Below, in pieces: positions 9,901 to 18,971 of a DNA stretch of 64,000 nucleotides (within the stretch, counting starts at the first letter, position 1; each line of letters begins with the position of its first letter). Both the position numbers and the translations under genes were made by a program. The notes beneath the pieces are model-generated. The model ran no database searches, had not been told where the DNA came from, and was given only the letters and a program-made list of their open reading frames with translations. Source of the stretch: Mesorhizobium koreense (GTDB taxonomy: Bacteria; Pseudomonadota; Alphaproteobacteria; Rhizobiales; Rhizobiaceae); contig NZ_CP134228.1 in NCBI RefSeq assembly GCF_031656215.1, positions 620,001 through 684,000 on the forward strand. The letters are read 5' to 3'.

Positions 9901-10176
9901 TTGAGGCTGCGCCCGATCCTGATGACGTCTATGGCTTTCATCATGGGCGTGGTGCCGCTCGTGCTATCGACCGGAGCTGGCGCCGAAATGCGTTCGGCAA
10001 TGGGTATTGCAGTGTTCGCCGGCATGATCGGCGTGACGGCATTCGGCATCTTCCTCACGCCTGTCTTCTACGTGGTCATGCGGCGGCTGAGCGGAAACCG
10101 CCCGCTCAAGCAATCCGGTCAGTCGACGGTGACGGTCCCGGGCGCTCTAACGCCGATCGAAGGAGTTCGAGATTGA
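6973..10176 (+). CDS. RND-family multidrug efflux pump, inner-membrane subunit (HAE1 type)
   Basis: This 1067-aa protein has the full AcrB-like length and layout. One TM helix near the N-terminus (RPVFAGVLSVLILVAGLLGL) is followed by a large periplasmic loop, TM2-6, a second periplasmic loop and TM7-12. The proton-relay acidic pair is visible in TM4 (GIVVDDAIVVVENVERN) and a TM10-type Lys in the segment GLSAKNAILIVEF. The ATG at 6973 follows AGGGGACGTAAC; the longer upstream reading has no family match. It is driven by proton motive force and exports drugs, detergents or phenolics; which of these cannot be told. Confidence 0.95.
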   Translation: MNISRFFIDRPVFAGVLSVLILVAGLLGLNALPISEYPEVVPPSIVVRAQYPGANPKVIAETVATPIEEAINGVENMLYMSSQTTTDGQMTLTVTFKLGTDPDKDQQLVQNRVAQAEPRLPEEVRQLGITTTKSSPDLTMVVHLLSPNNRYDITYLRNYAVLNVRDRIARIEGVGDVQVFGSGDYSMRIWLDPEKLARLDLAASDVVNAVREQNVQAAAGIVGASPGSNGLDLQLSVNAQGRLQTAEEFGNIIVKTGADGQVTRLRDVARVELGAANYSLRSLLDNKPAVAIGIFQAPNSNAIQISDNIRKTMDELQRTMPDGVKYSIVYDTTQFVRSSIEAVVHTLLEAIVLVVLVVILFLQTWRASIIPLVAVPVSVIGTFAVMHLFGFSINALSLFGLVLAIGIVVDDAIVVVENVERNIEAGLSPLEAAHRAMREVSGPIIAIALVLVAVFAPLAFISGLTGQFYRQFALTIAISTVISAFNSLTLSPALAALLLRAHDAPKDWLTRAIELPLGWFFRGFNRAFGAGSKAYSGGVGRLLSRKTLVMGVYLVLAATTIGMFRTVPGGFVPAQDKQYLVGFAQLPDGATLDRTDSVIRKMSEIALKQPGVEHAVAFPGLSINGFTNSSNAGIVFVTLKPFSERLTPDLSGGAIAMQLNQKYAALQEAFIAMFPPPPVQGLGTIGGFKLQIEDRNGLGYKALDDATKAFLAKAYQTPSLAGLFSSYQINVPQLYADLDRTKAHQLGVAVTDVFDTLQIYLGSLYVNDFNRFGRTYSVRAQADAPYRGRPDDIGRLEVRSKSGEMIPLSALMKVEPAAGPERVNRYNGFLSADINGGPAPGYSSGEAQAAVEKIAAETLPKGIEFEWTDLTYQQIIAGNSSLIIFPLALLLVFLVLAAQYESLALPVAIIMIVPMGLLAALAGIWLTHGDNNIFTQIGFMVLVGLSAKNAILIVEFARELEFSGLTSREAAIEASRLRLRPILMTSMAFIMGVVPLVLSTGAGAEMRSAMGIAVFAGMIGVTAFGIFLTPVFYVVMRRLSGNRPLKQSGQSTVTVPGALTPIEGVRD

Positions 10177-10296
10177 AATGGAAGGAGGGGAAACCGCCCG
10201 ACTGAGGCAGCCGGTCGGTGGACGGTCTGGCAAAGAGCCTCTCGGGACGCCGGCTCGCGCGCATGCGAAACGTTCAGTGATCTCGGGAAGATAAGA

Positions 10297-10372
10297 TGGT
10301 GCTGCGAGAGAGGATTGAACTCTCGACCTCCCCCTTACCAAGGGGGTGCTCTACCACTGAGCTACCGCAGCA
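10297..10372 (-). tRNA. tRNA-Thr (anticodon GGT)
   Basis: On the minus strand the sequence folds as a complete 76-nt tRNA with encoded CCA. The acceptor stem is TGCTGCG/CGCAGCA. The D loop contains AGTGGTAG, the anticodon stem is CCCCC/GGGGG around TTGGTAA (anticodon GGT), and the T loop is TTCAATC. It decodes ACC/ACU threonine codons. Confidence 0.96.
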
Positions 10373-10462
10373 GGCCGAAGCGCCGCGGACATTTGCCACA
10401 CCATGCCGGCCATGGCAAGCACGGTTTGGCGAAGCCGCGATCTTGAATTCAGACCGGCGCCG

Positions 10463-12310
10463 TCACTCCGGTACATGGCGGACGGCGCCGCGCGCGGCGC
10501 TCGTCGCCATGGCGGCGTAGGCGCGCAACGCCATCGTGATCTTGCGCTTGCGCTTTTCGGTCGGTTTCCAGGCACCCGCCCCCTTCGCTTCCATCGCCTC
10601 GCGGCGGCGCGCCATCTCGGCGTCGTCTATGGCGAGACGGATCTTGCGGGCCGGGATGTCTATCTCGATCGTATCGCCCTCCTGTACAAGGGCGATGGCG
10701 CCGCCTTCGGCGGCTTCCGGCGAGACATGGCCGATGGAGAGACCGGAACTGCCGCCGGAGAAGCGGCCGTCCGTGACCAGAGCGCAGGCCTTGCCCAGCC
10801 CCTTCGACTTCAGATAGCTGGTCGGGTAGAGCATCTCCTGCATGCCCGGGCCGCCCTTCGGTCCCTCATAGCGGATGAGCACGATGTCGCCCGCGGCCAC
10901 CTTGCCGCCGAGAATGCCGCTCACCGCCGAATCCTGGCTTTCGAAGATGCGCGCCGGGCCGGAGAATTTCAGGATCGATTCGTCGACGCCCGCCGTCTTT
11001 ACGATGCAGCCGTCCTCGGCGAGATTGCCGTACAGCACGGCAAGCCCGCCATCCTTCGAGAAGGCGTGTTCGGCATCGCGGATGACGCCCTTCTTGCGGT
11101 CGAGGTCGAGTTCGTCCCAGCGGCGCTCCTGGCTGAAAGCCACCTGTGTCGGCACACCGCCGGGCGCGGCGCGATAGAAGTCGCGCACATTGGCGCTATC
11201 GTTCTGCATGACGTCCCAGTGGGCGAGCGCATGGCCGAGCGTCTCGGAGTGCACCGAGCCGACGGATGTGTCGATCAGGCCGGCGCGGTCGAGCTCGCCG
11301 AGGATCGCCATGATGCCGCCGGCGCGGTGGACGTCCTCCACATGCACGTCGGCCTTCGACGGCGCCACCTTGCACAGGCACGGCACGCGCCGCGACAGCC
11401 GGTCGATATCGGCCATGGTGAAGTCGACTTCCGCCTCGTGCGCGGCGGCGAGCAGGTGCAGCACCGTGTTGGTCGAGCCGCCCATGGCGATGTCGAGCGT
11501 CATGGCGTTCTCGAAGGCGGCGAAGGAGGCGATGTTGCGCGGCAGCACGGTTTCGTCGTCCTGCTCGTAATGGCGACGGGCGAGATCGACGACGAGATGG
11601 CCGGCCTCGACGAACAGGCGCTTGCGGTCGGCGTGCGTTGCGAGCGTCGAGCCGTTGCCGGGCAGCGACAGGCCGAGCGCCTCGGTCAGGCAGTTCATGG
11701 AATTGGCGGTGAACATGCCCGAGCAGGAGCCGCAGGTCGGGCAGGCGGAACGCTCGATGATCTTCACGTCCTCTTCGGGCACGCTGTCGTCGGCGGCCGC
11801 CACCATGGCGTCTACGAGGTCCAGCGCCTTCTTCTCGCCGGTCGAAAGCACCACCTTGCCGGCCTCCATCGGACCGCCGGAAACGAAGACGCAGGGGATG
11901 TTGAGGCGAAGCGCGGCCATAAGCATGCCGGGCGTGATCTTGTCGCAATTGGAGATGCAGACCATGGCGTCGGCGCAATGCGCGTTGACCATGTATTCGA
12001 CCGAGTCGGCGATGATCTCGCGGCTAGGCAGTGAATAGAGCATGCCGTCATGGCCCATGGCGATGCCGTCATCGACCGCGATGGTGTTGAACTCCTTGGC
12101 GACGCCGCCGGCCGCCTCGATCTCGCGGGCGACGAGCTGGCCGAGGTCTTTCAGATGCACATGACCCGGCACGAACTGCGTGAAGGAATTCACCACCGCG
12201 ATGATCGGCTTGCCGAAATCGCCGTCCTTCATGCCTGTGGCGCGCCACAGGCCACGGGCGCCGGCCATGTTGCGGCCATGGGTGGTGGTGCGGGAACGGT
12301 AGGCGGGCAT
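10463..12310 (-). CDS. ilvD: Dihydroxy-acid dehydratase
   Basis: IlvD dehydrates 2,3-dihydroxy-isovalerate and 2,3-dihydroxy-3-methylvalerate to the 2-keto acids of valine and isoleucine synthesis. The 615-aa length matches the E. coli-type enzyme. The N-terminus [25 protein letters not shown] is diagnostic, and the cluster cysteines are visible in CISNCDK and [18 protein letters not shown]. The C-terminal alpha-carboxylate binding part contains GRFSGGSSG. It stands alone between the tRNA-Thr gene and two membrane-protein genes on the same strand; the gap to the latter is about 105 nt. Confidence 0.97.
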   Translation of the reverse strand: MPAYRSRTTTHGRNMAGARGLWRATGMKDGDFGKPIIAVVNSFTQFVPGHVHLKDLGQLVAREIEAAGGVAKEFNTIAVDDGIAMGHDGMLYSLPSREIIADSVEYMVNAHCADAMVCISNCDKITPGMLMAALRLNIPCVFVSGGPMEAGKVVLSTGEKKALDLVDAMVAAADDSVPEEDVKIIERSACPTCGSCSGMFTANSMNCLTEALGLSLPGNGSTLATHADRKRLFVEAGHLVVDLARRHYEQDDETVLPRNIASFAAFENAMTLDIAMGGSTNTVLHLLAAAHEAEVDFTMADIDRLSRRVPCLCKVAPSKADVHVEDVHRAGGIMAILGELDRAGLIDTSVGSVHSETLGHALAHWDVMQNDSANVRDFYRAAPGGVPTQVAFSQERRWDELDLDRKKGVIRDAEHAFSKDGGLAVLYGNLAEDGCIVKTAGVDESILKFSGPARIFESQDSAVSGILGGKVAAGDIVLIRYEGPKGGPGMQEMLYPTSYLKSKGLGKACALVTDGRFSGGSSGLSIGHVSPEAAEGGAIALVQEGDTIEIDIPARKIRLAIDDAEMARRREAMEAKGAGAWKPTEKRKRKITMALRAYAAMATSAARGAVRHVPE

Positions 12311-12415
12311 GGCGTTTCCTGTCGTCTGTTCGGCTGTATCTTCTGGTTGAGGGCTAGGTGCGCCCTTGGCGCAATCGTGTCAACAACATGGGTGCCGCTG
12401 GCATCATCGATCCTT

Positions 12416-12622
12416 TCACCGGCGGGCGGCCTGACTTGCGTTCACGAGCAGGATGGCGGCAAGGCCGAGGAAAAAGACGAGGCCGCCCCAGGCGGCAAGC
12501 GACGGCAGCAGGCTGACGGCGAGCCATATGAGGAGAAGCCAGACGAGGATGGCGAGCGCGAAGTGCCCGTCGTCGACGAAAAGGCCGTAGATCTCACCGA
12601 TTGCGGCATTCAGCCAGTGCAT
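12416..12622 (-). CDS. Small membrane protein, 68 aa, two predicted TM helices
   Basis: A short ORF beginning MHWLNAAIGEIYGLFVDDGH is followed by two long hydrophobic stretches (residues about 21-40 and 44-61) and ends in NASQAARR. It starts 10 nt after the stop of the COG4280-like gene, which points to one transcript and perhaps a two-subunit complex. I do not recognise a named family. The start ATG is at 12622. Confidence 0.65.
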   Translation of the reverse strand: MHWLNAAIGEIYGLFVDDGHFALAILVWLLLIWLAVSLLPSLAAWGGLVFFLGLAAILLVNASQAARR

Positions 12623-12632
12623 CCGCCTTCTC

Positions 12633-13412
12633 CTACGGCGCGGCCGTCTCTTCGCGCCGGTTACGGCAGAGCCGGACGGCGAGGAGCGAAACGGCAAGAA
12701 AGCCGGCGATAAGGCCGGGAATCGACCAGTCTTCGCCGGGCCAGGCGAGGCCCATGCCTTCGCCCGCCCAGAAGGCGCCGAAGGCGGAAAGCAGGACGCC
12801 GACGATGAATTTGAACGCGTTCTCGGGGATGGCTGAAAGCGGCCGGTGGACAAGCACGCCAAGGAGTATGACGACCAGCATCGCCGCCAGCGCACCGAGG
12901 CTCGCCGGAACGAGCAGGCCCGGCCCCCCGGCGCCGACCGCGATGACGATGAAGACGACCTCCAGCCCCTCGAGCAAGGTGATCTTGAAGGCGGTTGCCA
13001 TGCCGACCTTGTCCCAGCGGCCGCCGAGCCCGAGCGAATGCAGTTTCGCGCTCTCCCTGGCGAAGGCGGCCTCCTCGTCATGCAGCGGAATGACGCCGGC
13101 GGCACGCAGGATCGCCTTGCGCAGCCAGCGCATGCCGAAGAGGAGCAGCAACGTTCCAATGAGCAGTTGCACCGTGTGGAGCGGAATGTCGGTCAGGAGC
13201 GGCCCGAGCAGGAGTACGGCAAGCAACAGTATAGCGACCGCCGCGCCTGCGCCGACAAGCGCTCCGCGCCAGCCGCGCACCGTTCCGACCGCCAGCACGA
13301 CGGTCAGCGCCTCGACGAATTCCACCAGCGAGGCGAGAAACGCCGCCGTGGCGGAAGGCCATGCGTGTGCCCAGTTCACCATCATCTGCGCAGACCCAGC
13401 ACGGAAGAACAC
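12633..13412 (-). CDS. Polytopic membrane protein, COG4280-like, unknown function
   Basis: This 259-aa protein has about seven hydrophobic segments. Two halves share a pattern: VEFVEALTVVLAVG (Glu31 and Glu34) and LLEGLEVVFIVIAVG (Glu148 and Glu151), each an E-x-x-E in a TM helix. Intramembrane Glu pairs repeated in two halves recall metal-cation permeases and exporters (FTR1, GDT1), but this is analogy, not a family call. The start may be the Met at 13385 or 13382 rather than 13412. A coupled 68-aa membrane protein follows. Confidence 0.7.
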   Translation of the reverse strand: MFFRAGSAQMMVNWAHAWPSATAAFLASLVEFVEALTVVLAVGTVRGWRGALVGAGAAVAILLLAVLLLGPLLTDIPLHTVQLLIGTLLLLFGMRWLRKAILRAAGVIPLHDEEAAFARESAKLHSLGLGGRWDKVGMATAFKITLLEGLEVVFIVIAVGAGGPGLLVPASLGALAAMLVVILLGVLVHRPLSAIPENAFKFIVGVLLSAFGAFWAGEGMGLAWPGEDWSIPGLIAGFLAVSLLAVRLCRNRREETAAP

Positions 13413-13562
13413 CCGTTGCTTATATCCGAATTTTCCGCCGGTACTCGATGGCGGTTAAATATATAGCGGGCGATCCTTTACGAAGCCGTGTGGCGCTGGC
13501 CGAAGCATTGCCCACGGACATGGCTTTGACCTACAAAAAGGAAGGGAGGAGAACGACGCGAG

Positions 13563-15119
13563 ATGACGGAGCAAAGCGGTGGCGGGCACAAGGTGACCCC
13601 CGAGATCGCGGCTGCGGGCCGGCTGACGGTCTACGGGCTGTTCCGCGCGCAGGTTTCTCGCGATCCCGAGGCGGTTGCAGTTCGGGAGGGCGGGCGGAGC
13701 ACGACCTATGCGGCGCTCGACGCCCGCGCGCGACGACTTGCCTCGGCGCTTTACGCAAAGGGCATAAACCACGGCGACCGCATCGCCGTCCTGTCGCAGA
13801 ACAGCACGGAATATATCGAGATCGAACTCGCCGCCGCGCTGATCGGCGCCATCGTCGCCTGCCAGAACTGGCGGCTCACCGCGCCGGAATTGAAAGGCTG
13901 CCTCGATCTCGTAGAGCCGCGCCTGATCTTCGTTTCGGAACGTTTTGCGCCGCTTCTCGCCTCCGTCGGCGAAACAGAAGCGCCGGTCATAGTGATCGAA
14001 ACCGGCTACGAGGAATTCGTCGCGGCCGGCTCCGACACGCCGCCTTCCGTCGATGTCGATCCGGAAGACGGCCTCGTCATCCTCTACACCAGCGGCACGA
14101 CCGGTCTGCCCAAGGGCGCGCTGATCAGCCATCGCGCCGAGATCGCGCGCATGGCGCTCCTCCGGCTCGACCTTCGCGTGACCGAGAAGGAGGGCTTCGT
14201 CGCCTGGGCGCCGATGTTCCACATGGCCTCCAACGACCAGATGATGGGCACGCTGATGTCGGGCGGGACCGTCTTCGTGGTCGACGGGCTCGACGCGCCG
14301 CAAATCGTCGACATCGCCGCGAAGAACCGCATCGGCTGGCTCCTGATGATGCCCGGCTCCATCGAGCCCTTCGTCGAATTGTGGCGGGCCGGCGCGCTCC
14401 GCCCGCTCGGCGTGACGGTGGTCGGCGCCATGGCCGATCTCGTGCCACGCGCGCTTCTCGCCGAAGCAACGCGCTATTGCGGTGCGCCCTATCTCAACTC
14501 CTTCGGCTCCACCGAGACGGGGCTGGCGCCTGCCTCCGCCGTGCTCCTGGAACCGGGCGTCGTGCCGGCCTCGCTTTCCAAGCGCAAAAGCGCGCTCTGC
14601 GACGTCCGCCTCGTCGATCCGGAAGGCAACGACGTGCCTGACGGCATGCCCGGCGATTGCGCGGTCCGGGGACCGTCCGTCTTCAGCGGCTACTGGAACG
14701 CGTCCGAGACCAACGCGCGCGACTTCGCCGGCGGATGGTTCCGACTCGGCGACCTCTTCCGACGCAATCCGGACGGTTCCTACGATTTCGTCGACCGGGC
14801 CAAATACATGATCAAGTCGGGCGGCGAGAACATCTATCCGGCCGAGATCGAGGGCGTGCTGCTCGCCGACGCCAGGGTGGCGGAAGCGGTCGTCGTGCGC
14901 CGCGCCGACGAGCGCTGGGGCGAGGTGCCGGTCGCCTTCGTGGCCCGTTCCGATCCTTCGCTCGACGAGGCCGAGATCGAGGCGCTCTGCCGCCGCTCGC
15001 TTGCCGGCTACAAGCGGCCGAAGGAAGTACGCTTCGTCGAATTCGAGGCCTTTCCGCGCTCGACCACCGGCAAGATCCAGCGCCACGAAATGGAGGCGCG
15101 GCTGCGCGGGGAAGGGTAG
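13563..15119 (+). CDS. AMP-dependent acyl-CoA synthetase/ligase
   Basis: This 518-aa ANL-superfamily enzyme activates a carboxylic acid with ATP and CoA. The P-loop-like motif is VILYTSGTTGLPKGALISH (about residues 177-195). The conserved YGSTE-type motif appears as NSFGSTETG (about 312-320), and the C-terminal lid carries GGENIYPAEIEG and KTTGKIQ-like TTGKIQRHEM with the catalytic Lys. A ribosome site (GGGAGGAG) lies upstream of the ATG. The substrate is unknown; medium/long-chain acyl or aromatic acids are all possible. The next gene on the strand encodes a RAM-domain protein. Confidence 0.9.
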   Translation: MTEQSGGGHKVTPEIAAAGRLTVYGLFRAQVSRDPEAVAVREGGRSTTYAALDARARRLASALYAKGINHGDRIAVLSQNSTEYIEIELAAALIGAIVACQNWRLTAPELKGCLDLVEPRLIFVSERFAPLLASVGETEAPVIVIETGYEEFVAAGSDTPPSVDVDPEDGLVILYTSGTTGLPKGALISHRAEIARMALLRLDLRVTEKEGFVAWAPMFHMASNDQMMGTLMSGGTVFVVDGLDAPQIVDIAAKNRIGWLLMMPGSIEPFVELWRAGALRPLGVTVVGAMADLVPRALLAEATRYCGAPYLNSFGSTETGLAPASAVLLEPGVVPASLSKRKSALCDVRLVDPEGNDVPDGMPGDCAVRGPSVFSGYWNASETNARDFAGGWFRLGDLFRRNPDGSYDFVDRAKYMIKSGGENIYPAEIEGVLLADARVAEAVVVRRADERWGEVPVAFVARSDPSLDEAEIEALCRRSLAGYKRPKEVRFVEFEAFPRSTTGKIQRHEMEARLRGEG

Positions 15120-15230
15120 GCCGGCGGGGATGTATGTCACCGCGTCCTTGCCCCGGAAGGATGGACGGCGTAGGGCTACGGTCGGATTTCGGAGAAGCAT
15201 GCCCCGCCGGGTTTCGGAGATTTCGTTTTC

Positions 15231-15467
15231 ATGAGAGCCGTATTCGTTCAACTTCAATGCTCGCCCGGGAAAACCTACGAGGTCGCGGACACGCTCTTCG
15301 AGCGCGAGATCGCCTCGGAGCTCTATTCCACCAGCGGCGACTATGATTTGTTGATGAAAATCTATGTCGAGGACGGCGTCGATATCGGCAAGTTCATCAA
15401 CGACAATGTCGCCAACGTACCCGGCATCATGCGCTCGCTTACCACGCTGACCTTCAAAGCGTTCTGA
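15231..15467 (+). CDS. Stand-alone Lrp/AsnC ligand-binding (RAM) domain protein
   Basis: This 78-aa protein has only the effector-binding half of an Lrp/AsnC regulator (beta-alpha-beta-beta-alpha-beta, with VFVQLQCSPGKTYEVAD and GDYDLLMKIYVEDG) and no DNA-binding domain. Such short RAM proteins form octameric rings that can bind amino acids or modulate full-length Lrp proteins. It lies 111 nt after the CoA-ligase gene on the same strand. Its target is unknown. Confidence 0.85.
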   Translation: MRAVFVQLQCSPGKTYEVADTLFEREIASELYSTSGDYDLLMKIYVEDGVDIGKFINDNVANVPGIMRSLTTLTFKAF

Positions 15468-16005
15468 GCCGTCCCTGCCGCGTATTCTCCTTTCGCTCAA
15501 CGCCCGTATGCCGCTTTGCGGCTGGGCTCCGCAGGGCCATCAGGCGCGACGCCCGGTCGGGCGGAGACGATCTGCATCTGCCTTCCAGATATACTCCATC
15601 CTCGCCACGCCCGGTTTTGATGCCGTCTGGCCATTGTTCGATCGGGAAGCGGGCGCGGGGGCCTTGCCTCTCAATTAAATTTGCTGGCGCAGCCTCGCCG
15701 CGCCCGCCGGCGTTCTTGCCTCATCCATGGGCGGCATTCCCGCCGCCGACCGGATCGAGGCCCGGGCCTGGGGGCTCATCACCCAGCGGCGTTACCGTAA
15801 CGCCACCGGCCCGGCGCCGCCGCCCCCCAACGCTCATCCGGTTCATGACCCGTGTTCCCGTGAGGGCGGTGACGGCGATTATGGGGGAGTCTCTCGAAGG
15901 ACGTGGAGAAAGATGAGCGAGAAAAATCTCGGAATGCCGGAAAGCAACGGGATGGAAAAGTGGCGTCCGCCAATCTATCCATGTTTCGGCGCTCCGTGAG
16001 CGCGT
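15468..16005. other. 538-nt gap without a convincing gene
   Basis: The stretch is GC-rich and open in several frames, but none of the translations has family-like composition. It contains a 17-bp palindrome at 15788-15804 and a 28-codon ORF at 15913-15999 preceded by GGAGAAAG, which I regard as unproven. A structured RNA cannot be excluded by eye. Confidence 0.4.
15788..15804. repeat. 17-bp palindrome GGCGTTACCGTAACGCC
   Basis: Two perfect 8-bp arms flank a single C in an otherwise featureless gap. It could be an operator or a small hairpin; there is no T-run to suggest a terminator. Confidence 0.4.
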
Positions 16006-16998
16006 TCAGAACAGCGCCTTGAGCTGCGGCAGCTTGTCGTTGACGAGCCAGCCGTAATAGTTCTCCTCGGGCATCCGCGGCTCCTCGCCCTTGGCCTGCC
16101 GCTCCTCGTTCTCCCGTTTCAGCGCCACGGCGCGAGCTTCCGGATCGCCGACATTGTAGAGCGTCGCGGTGATGCCCGGATTTTGCGAGATGTCGAAGCC
16201 GGCGATGTTGCGGTAGGCGTCGATCGATTTCTTCAGCGTTGCCGCGACATAGGGCAAGGTCAGGTCGGGATCCATGATGGTCTTGTAGACCTGCTTCGGA
16301 TTGCTGGACGACAGTTCCGGCAGGCCCGACACGCGATGGACGAGGTCGCTCATCTCCAGCGCCGTCAGGGGGTTCAACTGGCCGAGGCCGAAGGTCTGGC
16401 CGGCATAAAAGGGCTGGAAGAAGACGGCGCTGAAGCGATTGTTAGGAAAGCGCTTGCCGTCCACTGCCCTGCCGCGGAATTTCGCTTCCCATATGTCGTT
16501 GCGGCAAGTCCACAGATCGTAGCTGTTGCCCATGCCCGCGCAGGCGGAAAATTGCGGCCGGCGCACGAAATCATCCACGTTCTCGCCGTGGTAGCTGAAG
16601 GTAAAGCTCGAATCGAGATAGGAAAATGCTTTCACGTAGTAGGTCTGCAGCCGGTCGTAGGCATCCACATTATAGGTGTGCTCGCCGACCAGCGCGCCGA
16701 CGATGTGAAGCGGGTCGATACCGTATTGCGCGGCGACCTTGCGTATCTTGGCCCTGAGATCGCCGTCCGTGCGAAGCAGGTGATAGATTTTCTGGTATTT
16801 CGCCTCGTAGGTGGTCTTCAGCGCCTCTGTTCGGTGCAACGACCCGCCGGGAACGGCCGGCTGCTCGGCATTGCGGTTGCCGGGGGGCACGAGGACGACA
16901 GCGAAAGCCGGCGCGGCGAAGAGCAGAAGGACGGCTGCTATCACAAGCCGGGCCGGAGACAGTATCGCTGCCGTTATCCGTGAACCGTCCCGCACCAT
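16006..16998 (-). CDS. DUF1402 family protein, exported, possible lytic-transglycosylase-like fold
   Basis: This 330-aa protein starts with a signal peptide or anchor (hydrophobic residues about 17-35, ending APAFA). It matches the alphaproteobacterial DUF1402 family by overall layout. The region AAQYGIDPLHIVGALVGEHTYN (with Glu106) and the later FGLGQLNPLTAL look like the catalytic-Glu helix and G-x-G-Q motif of goose-type lysozyme/SLT transglycosylases. That enzymatic reading is inference. It sits next to hslU, the usual neighbourhood in Hyphomicrobiales. Confidence 0.8.
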   Translation of the reverse strand: MVRDGSRITAAILSPARLVIAAVLLLFAAPAFAVVLVPPGNRNAEQPAVPGGSLHRTEALKTTYEAKYQKIYHLLRTDGDLRAKIRKVAAQYGIDPLHIVGALVGEHTYNVDAYDRLQTYYVKAFSYLDSSFTFSYHGENVDDFVRRPQFSACAGMGNSYDLWTCRNDIWEAKFRGRAVDGKRFPNNRFSAVFFQPFYAGQTFGLGQLNPLTALEMSDLVHRVSGLPELSSSNPKQVYKTIMDPDLTLPYVAATLKKSIDAYRNIAGFDISQNPGITATLYNVGDPEARAVALKRENEERQAKGEEPRMPEENYYGWLVNDKLPQLKALF

Positions 16999-17059
16999 GC
17001 CGCCCTTGATCGCCTAGTGATATGGCGCCGAGCGGTTCGGCCCGCCCGGCATCATTCTC

Positions 17060-18367
17060 CTACAGGATGAATCGCGACAAATCTGTGTTCTTGGCCAGAT
17101 CGCCGACGTGCTTGTCCACATAGGCGGCATCGACCGTGACCGACGTGCCACCCTTGTCCGGCGCCTCGTAGGAAATCTCGTCGAGCACACGCTCCATCAC
17201 CGTCTGCAGCCGCCGCGCGCCGATATTCTCGACCGAGGCATTCAGATCGACGGCGATCGCCGCGAGCCGGTCGATGGCGTCATCGGTGAAGTCGAGCGTC
17301 ACGCCCTCCGTCTGCATCAGCGCGACATACTGTTTGATCAGGCTCGCCTCGGTCTCGGTCAGGATGCGGACGAAATCCTCCTTCTCGAGCGCCCTCAGCT
17401 CGACGCGGATCGGCAACCGGCCCTGAAGCTCCGGCAAGAGATCGGACGGCTTGGCGATGTGGAAGGCGCCGGAGGCGATGAAGAGGATGTGGTCCGTCTT
17501 CACCTGGCCGTACTTGGTCGCCACCGTCGTGCCCTCGACAAGCGGTAAGAGGTCGCGCTGCACGCCCTCGCGGCTGACGCCGGCGCCGACGCCGCCTTCG
17601 CGGGTCGCGACCTTGTCGATCTCGTCGATGAAGACGATGCCGTCGTTCTCGGCCGATTCCAATGCCTGCCTTGTGACCTCGTCCTGGTCGAGCAGCTTGT
17701 CGGATTCGTCGTTGACGAGGAACTGGTAGGAATCCTTCACCGTGGTCTTGCGCGTCTTGGTGCGCCCGCCCATCGCCTTCGACAGCATGTCGTTCAGATT
17801 CATGACCCCGATATTGGCGCCCGGCATACCGGGGATCTCGAAGCCGCCCATCGGGTTACCGGTGTCGGCGACCTCGATCTCGATCTCCTTGTCGTCTAGT
17901 TCGCCGTCGCGCAGCTTCTTGCGGAACGAATCGCGGGTCGCGGGGCTCGCCGTCTTGCCGACCAGCGCCTCCAGAACGCGCTCCTCGGCGTTCATGTGGG
18001 CGCGGGCCTTGACGCTCTCTCGCATCTTGTCGCGCACCAGCCCGATCGCCACCTCGACGAGATCGCGGATCATCTGCTCGACATCGCGGCCGACATAGCC
18101 GACCTCGGTGAACTTGGTCGCCTCGACCTTGACGAAGGGCGCGCCGGCGAGTTTGGCCAGCCGCCTGGAAATCTCGGTCTTGCCGACGCCGGTCGGGCCG
18201 ATCATGAGGATGTTCTTCGGCATCACCTCCTCGCGCATCTGCCCTTCGAGCTGCTGGCGGCGCCAGCGGTTGCGGAGCGCGATGGCCACGGCGCGCTTGG
18301 CGTCCTTCTGGCCGATGATGAAACGGTCGAGTTCGGAAACGATCTCGCGGGGGGAGAATGTACTCAT
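17060..18367 (-). CDS. hslU: HslU, ATPase subunit of the HslUV protease
   Basis: HslU unfolds substrates and feeds them to the HslV peptidase ring in the cytoplasm. The 435-aa protein has the N-terminal [24 protein letters not shown] signature, Walker [10 protein letters not shown] (about residues 57-65), Walker B FIDEIDK (about 247-253), the intermediate I domain between them, and the C-terminal DLSRFIL tail that activates HslV. It lies 4 nt downstream of the UPF0314 gene and on the same strand as hslV. Confidence 0.97.
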   Translation of the reverse strand: MSTFSPREIVSELDRFIIGQKDAKRAVAIALRNRWRRQQLEGQMREEVMPKNILMIGPTGVGKTEISRRLAKLAGAPFVKVEATKFTEVGYVGRDVEQMIRDLVEVAIGLVRDKMRESVKARAHMNAEERVLEALVGKTASPATRDSFRKKLRDGELDDKEIEIEVADTGNPMGGFEIPGMPGANIGVMNLNDMLSKAMGGRTKTRKTTVKDSYQFLVNDESDKLLDQDEVTRQALESAENDGIVFIDEIDKVATREGGVGAGVSREGVQRDLLPLVEGTTVATKYGQVKTDHILFIASGAFHIAKPSDLLPELQGRLPIRVELRALEKEDFVRILTETEASLIKQYVALMQTEGVTLDFTDDAIDRLAAIAVDLNASVENIGARRLQTVMERVLDEISYEAPDKGGTSVTVDAAYVDKHVGDLAKNTDLSRFIL

Positions 18368-18371
18368 CTGA

Positions 18372-18971
18372 CTATATTCCCGATTGCCACTGCCGAATGG
18401 AATCGAACGGGTGCAGCAGCATGATGATGTTGAGGGTAAGGTTGTCGCGGATGACGTAGCCGACGCCTATCTCGAAGAGAATGGCGAGCGTCACGACCAC
18501 CCATATAGGAAGCCTGGCCGCCATCACAAAGCCCAGCACCATGAAGAGCGTGTCGCAGACAGAGTTCAGGATGCTGTCGCCGTAATATTGCAGCGAGATC
18601 GTCCCTTCCCGATATCGGTTGATGATGAATTCGCTGTTTTCGACGATCTCCCACGCGCCCTCGATGCCGACCGCCAGCGCGAGGCGGATGCCGACCGGGA
18701 CGCGCGGCGCGATCAGCTTCAAGAGGCCGTAGAAGAGGAAGCCGTGGATGATATGGGAGAAGCTGTACCAGTCGCTGATGTGCTGGGAGTTCTCCGAGCT
18801 TTGCACCACGCCCTGCCAGAGTTTGACATAGCCGCAGGTGCAGATCGCGGGATGGCCCTCGAAATGGAGCACCAGCGCCTGGACGACGAGCAGGCCCGCC
18901 GCGATCAGCAGGCCGGTCAGCCACGCGGATTTCGTAACTGGCCCGCCGGGCCGGGTCGTGGACGCCGTCAT
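18372..18971 (-). CDS. UPF0314/DUF2585 membrane protein
   Basis: This 199-aa protein has about four to five TM segments. It has a conserved central part with [30 protein letters not shown] and [19 protein letters not shown]. It matches the UPF0314 family that sits between hslV and hslU in rhizobia. Its stop is 4 nt before hslU, and its start overlaps the hslV stop by 4 nt. Function is unknown; the His/Glu-rich helices could bind metal or lipid. Confidence 0.88.
   Translation of the reverse strand: MTASTTRPGGPVTKSAWLTGLLIAAGLLVVQALVLHFEGHPAICTCGYVKLWQGVVQSSENSQHISDWYSFSHIIHGFLFYGLLKLIAPRVPVGIRLALAVGIEGAWEIVENSEFIINRYREGTISLQYYGDSILNSVCDTLFMVLGFVMAARLPIWVVVTLAILFEIGVGYVIRDNLTLNIIMLLHPFDSIRQWQSGI

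Noticed and set aside
12359-12373. TGCGCC-CTT-GGCGCA hairpin upstream of ilvD
   Set aside because: Only 6 bp, without a T-run or leader-peptide pattern. I found no run of Ile/Val/Leu codons that would indicate attenuation.
13455-15500. Long minus-strand ORF (681 aa) opposite the acyl-CoA synthetase
   Set aside because: It mirrors the plus-strand gene, has shadow-like composition (His, Arg, Gly, Asp-rich) and no recognisable domain. The plus strand has complete ANL motifs.
15913-15999. 28-codon ORF (MSEKNLGMPESNG...) with GGAGAAAG upstream
   Set aside because: It is too short and without a signal, helix or neighbour to support it; spacing of the ribosome site is also tight. It is only mentioned in the gap entry.
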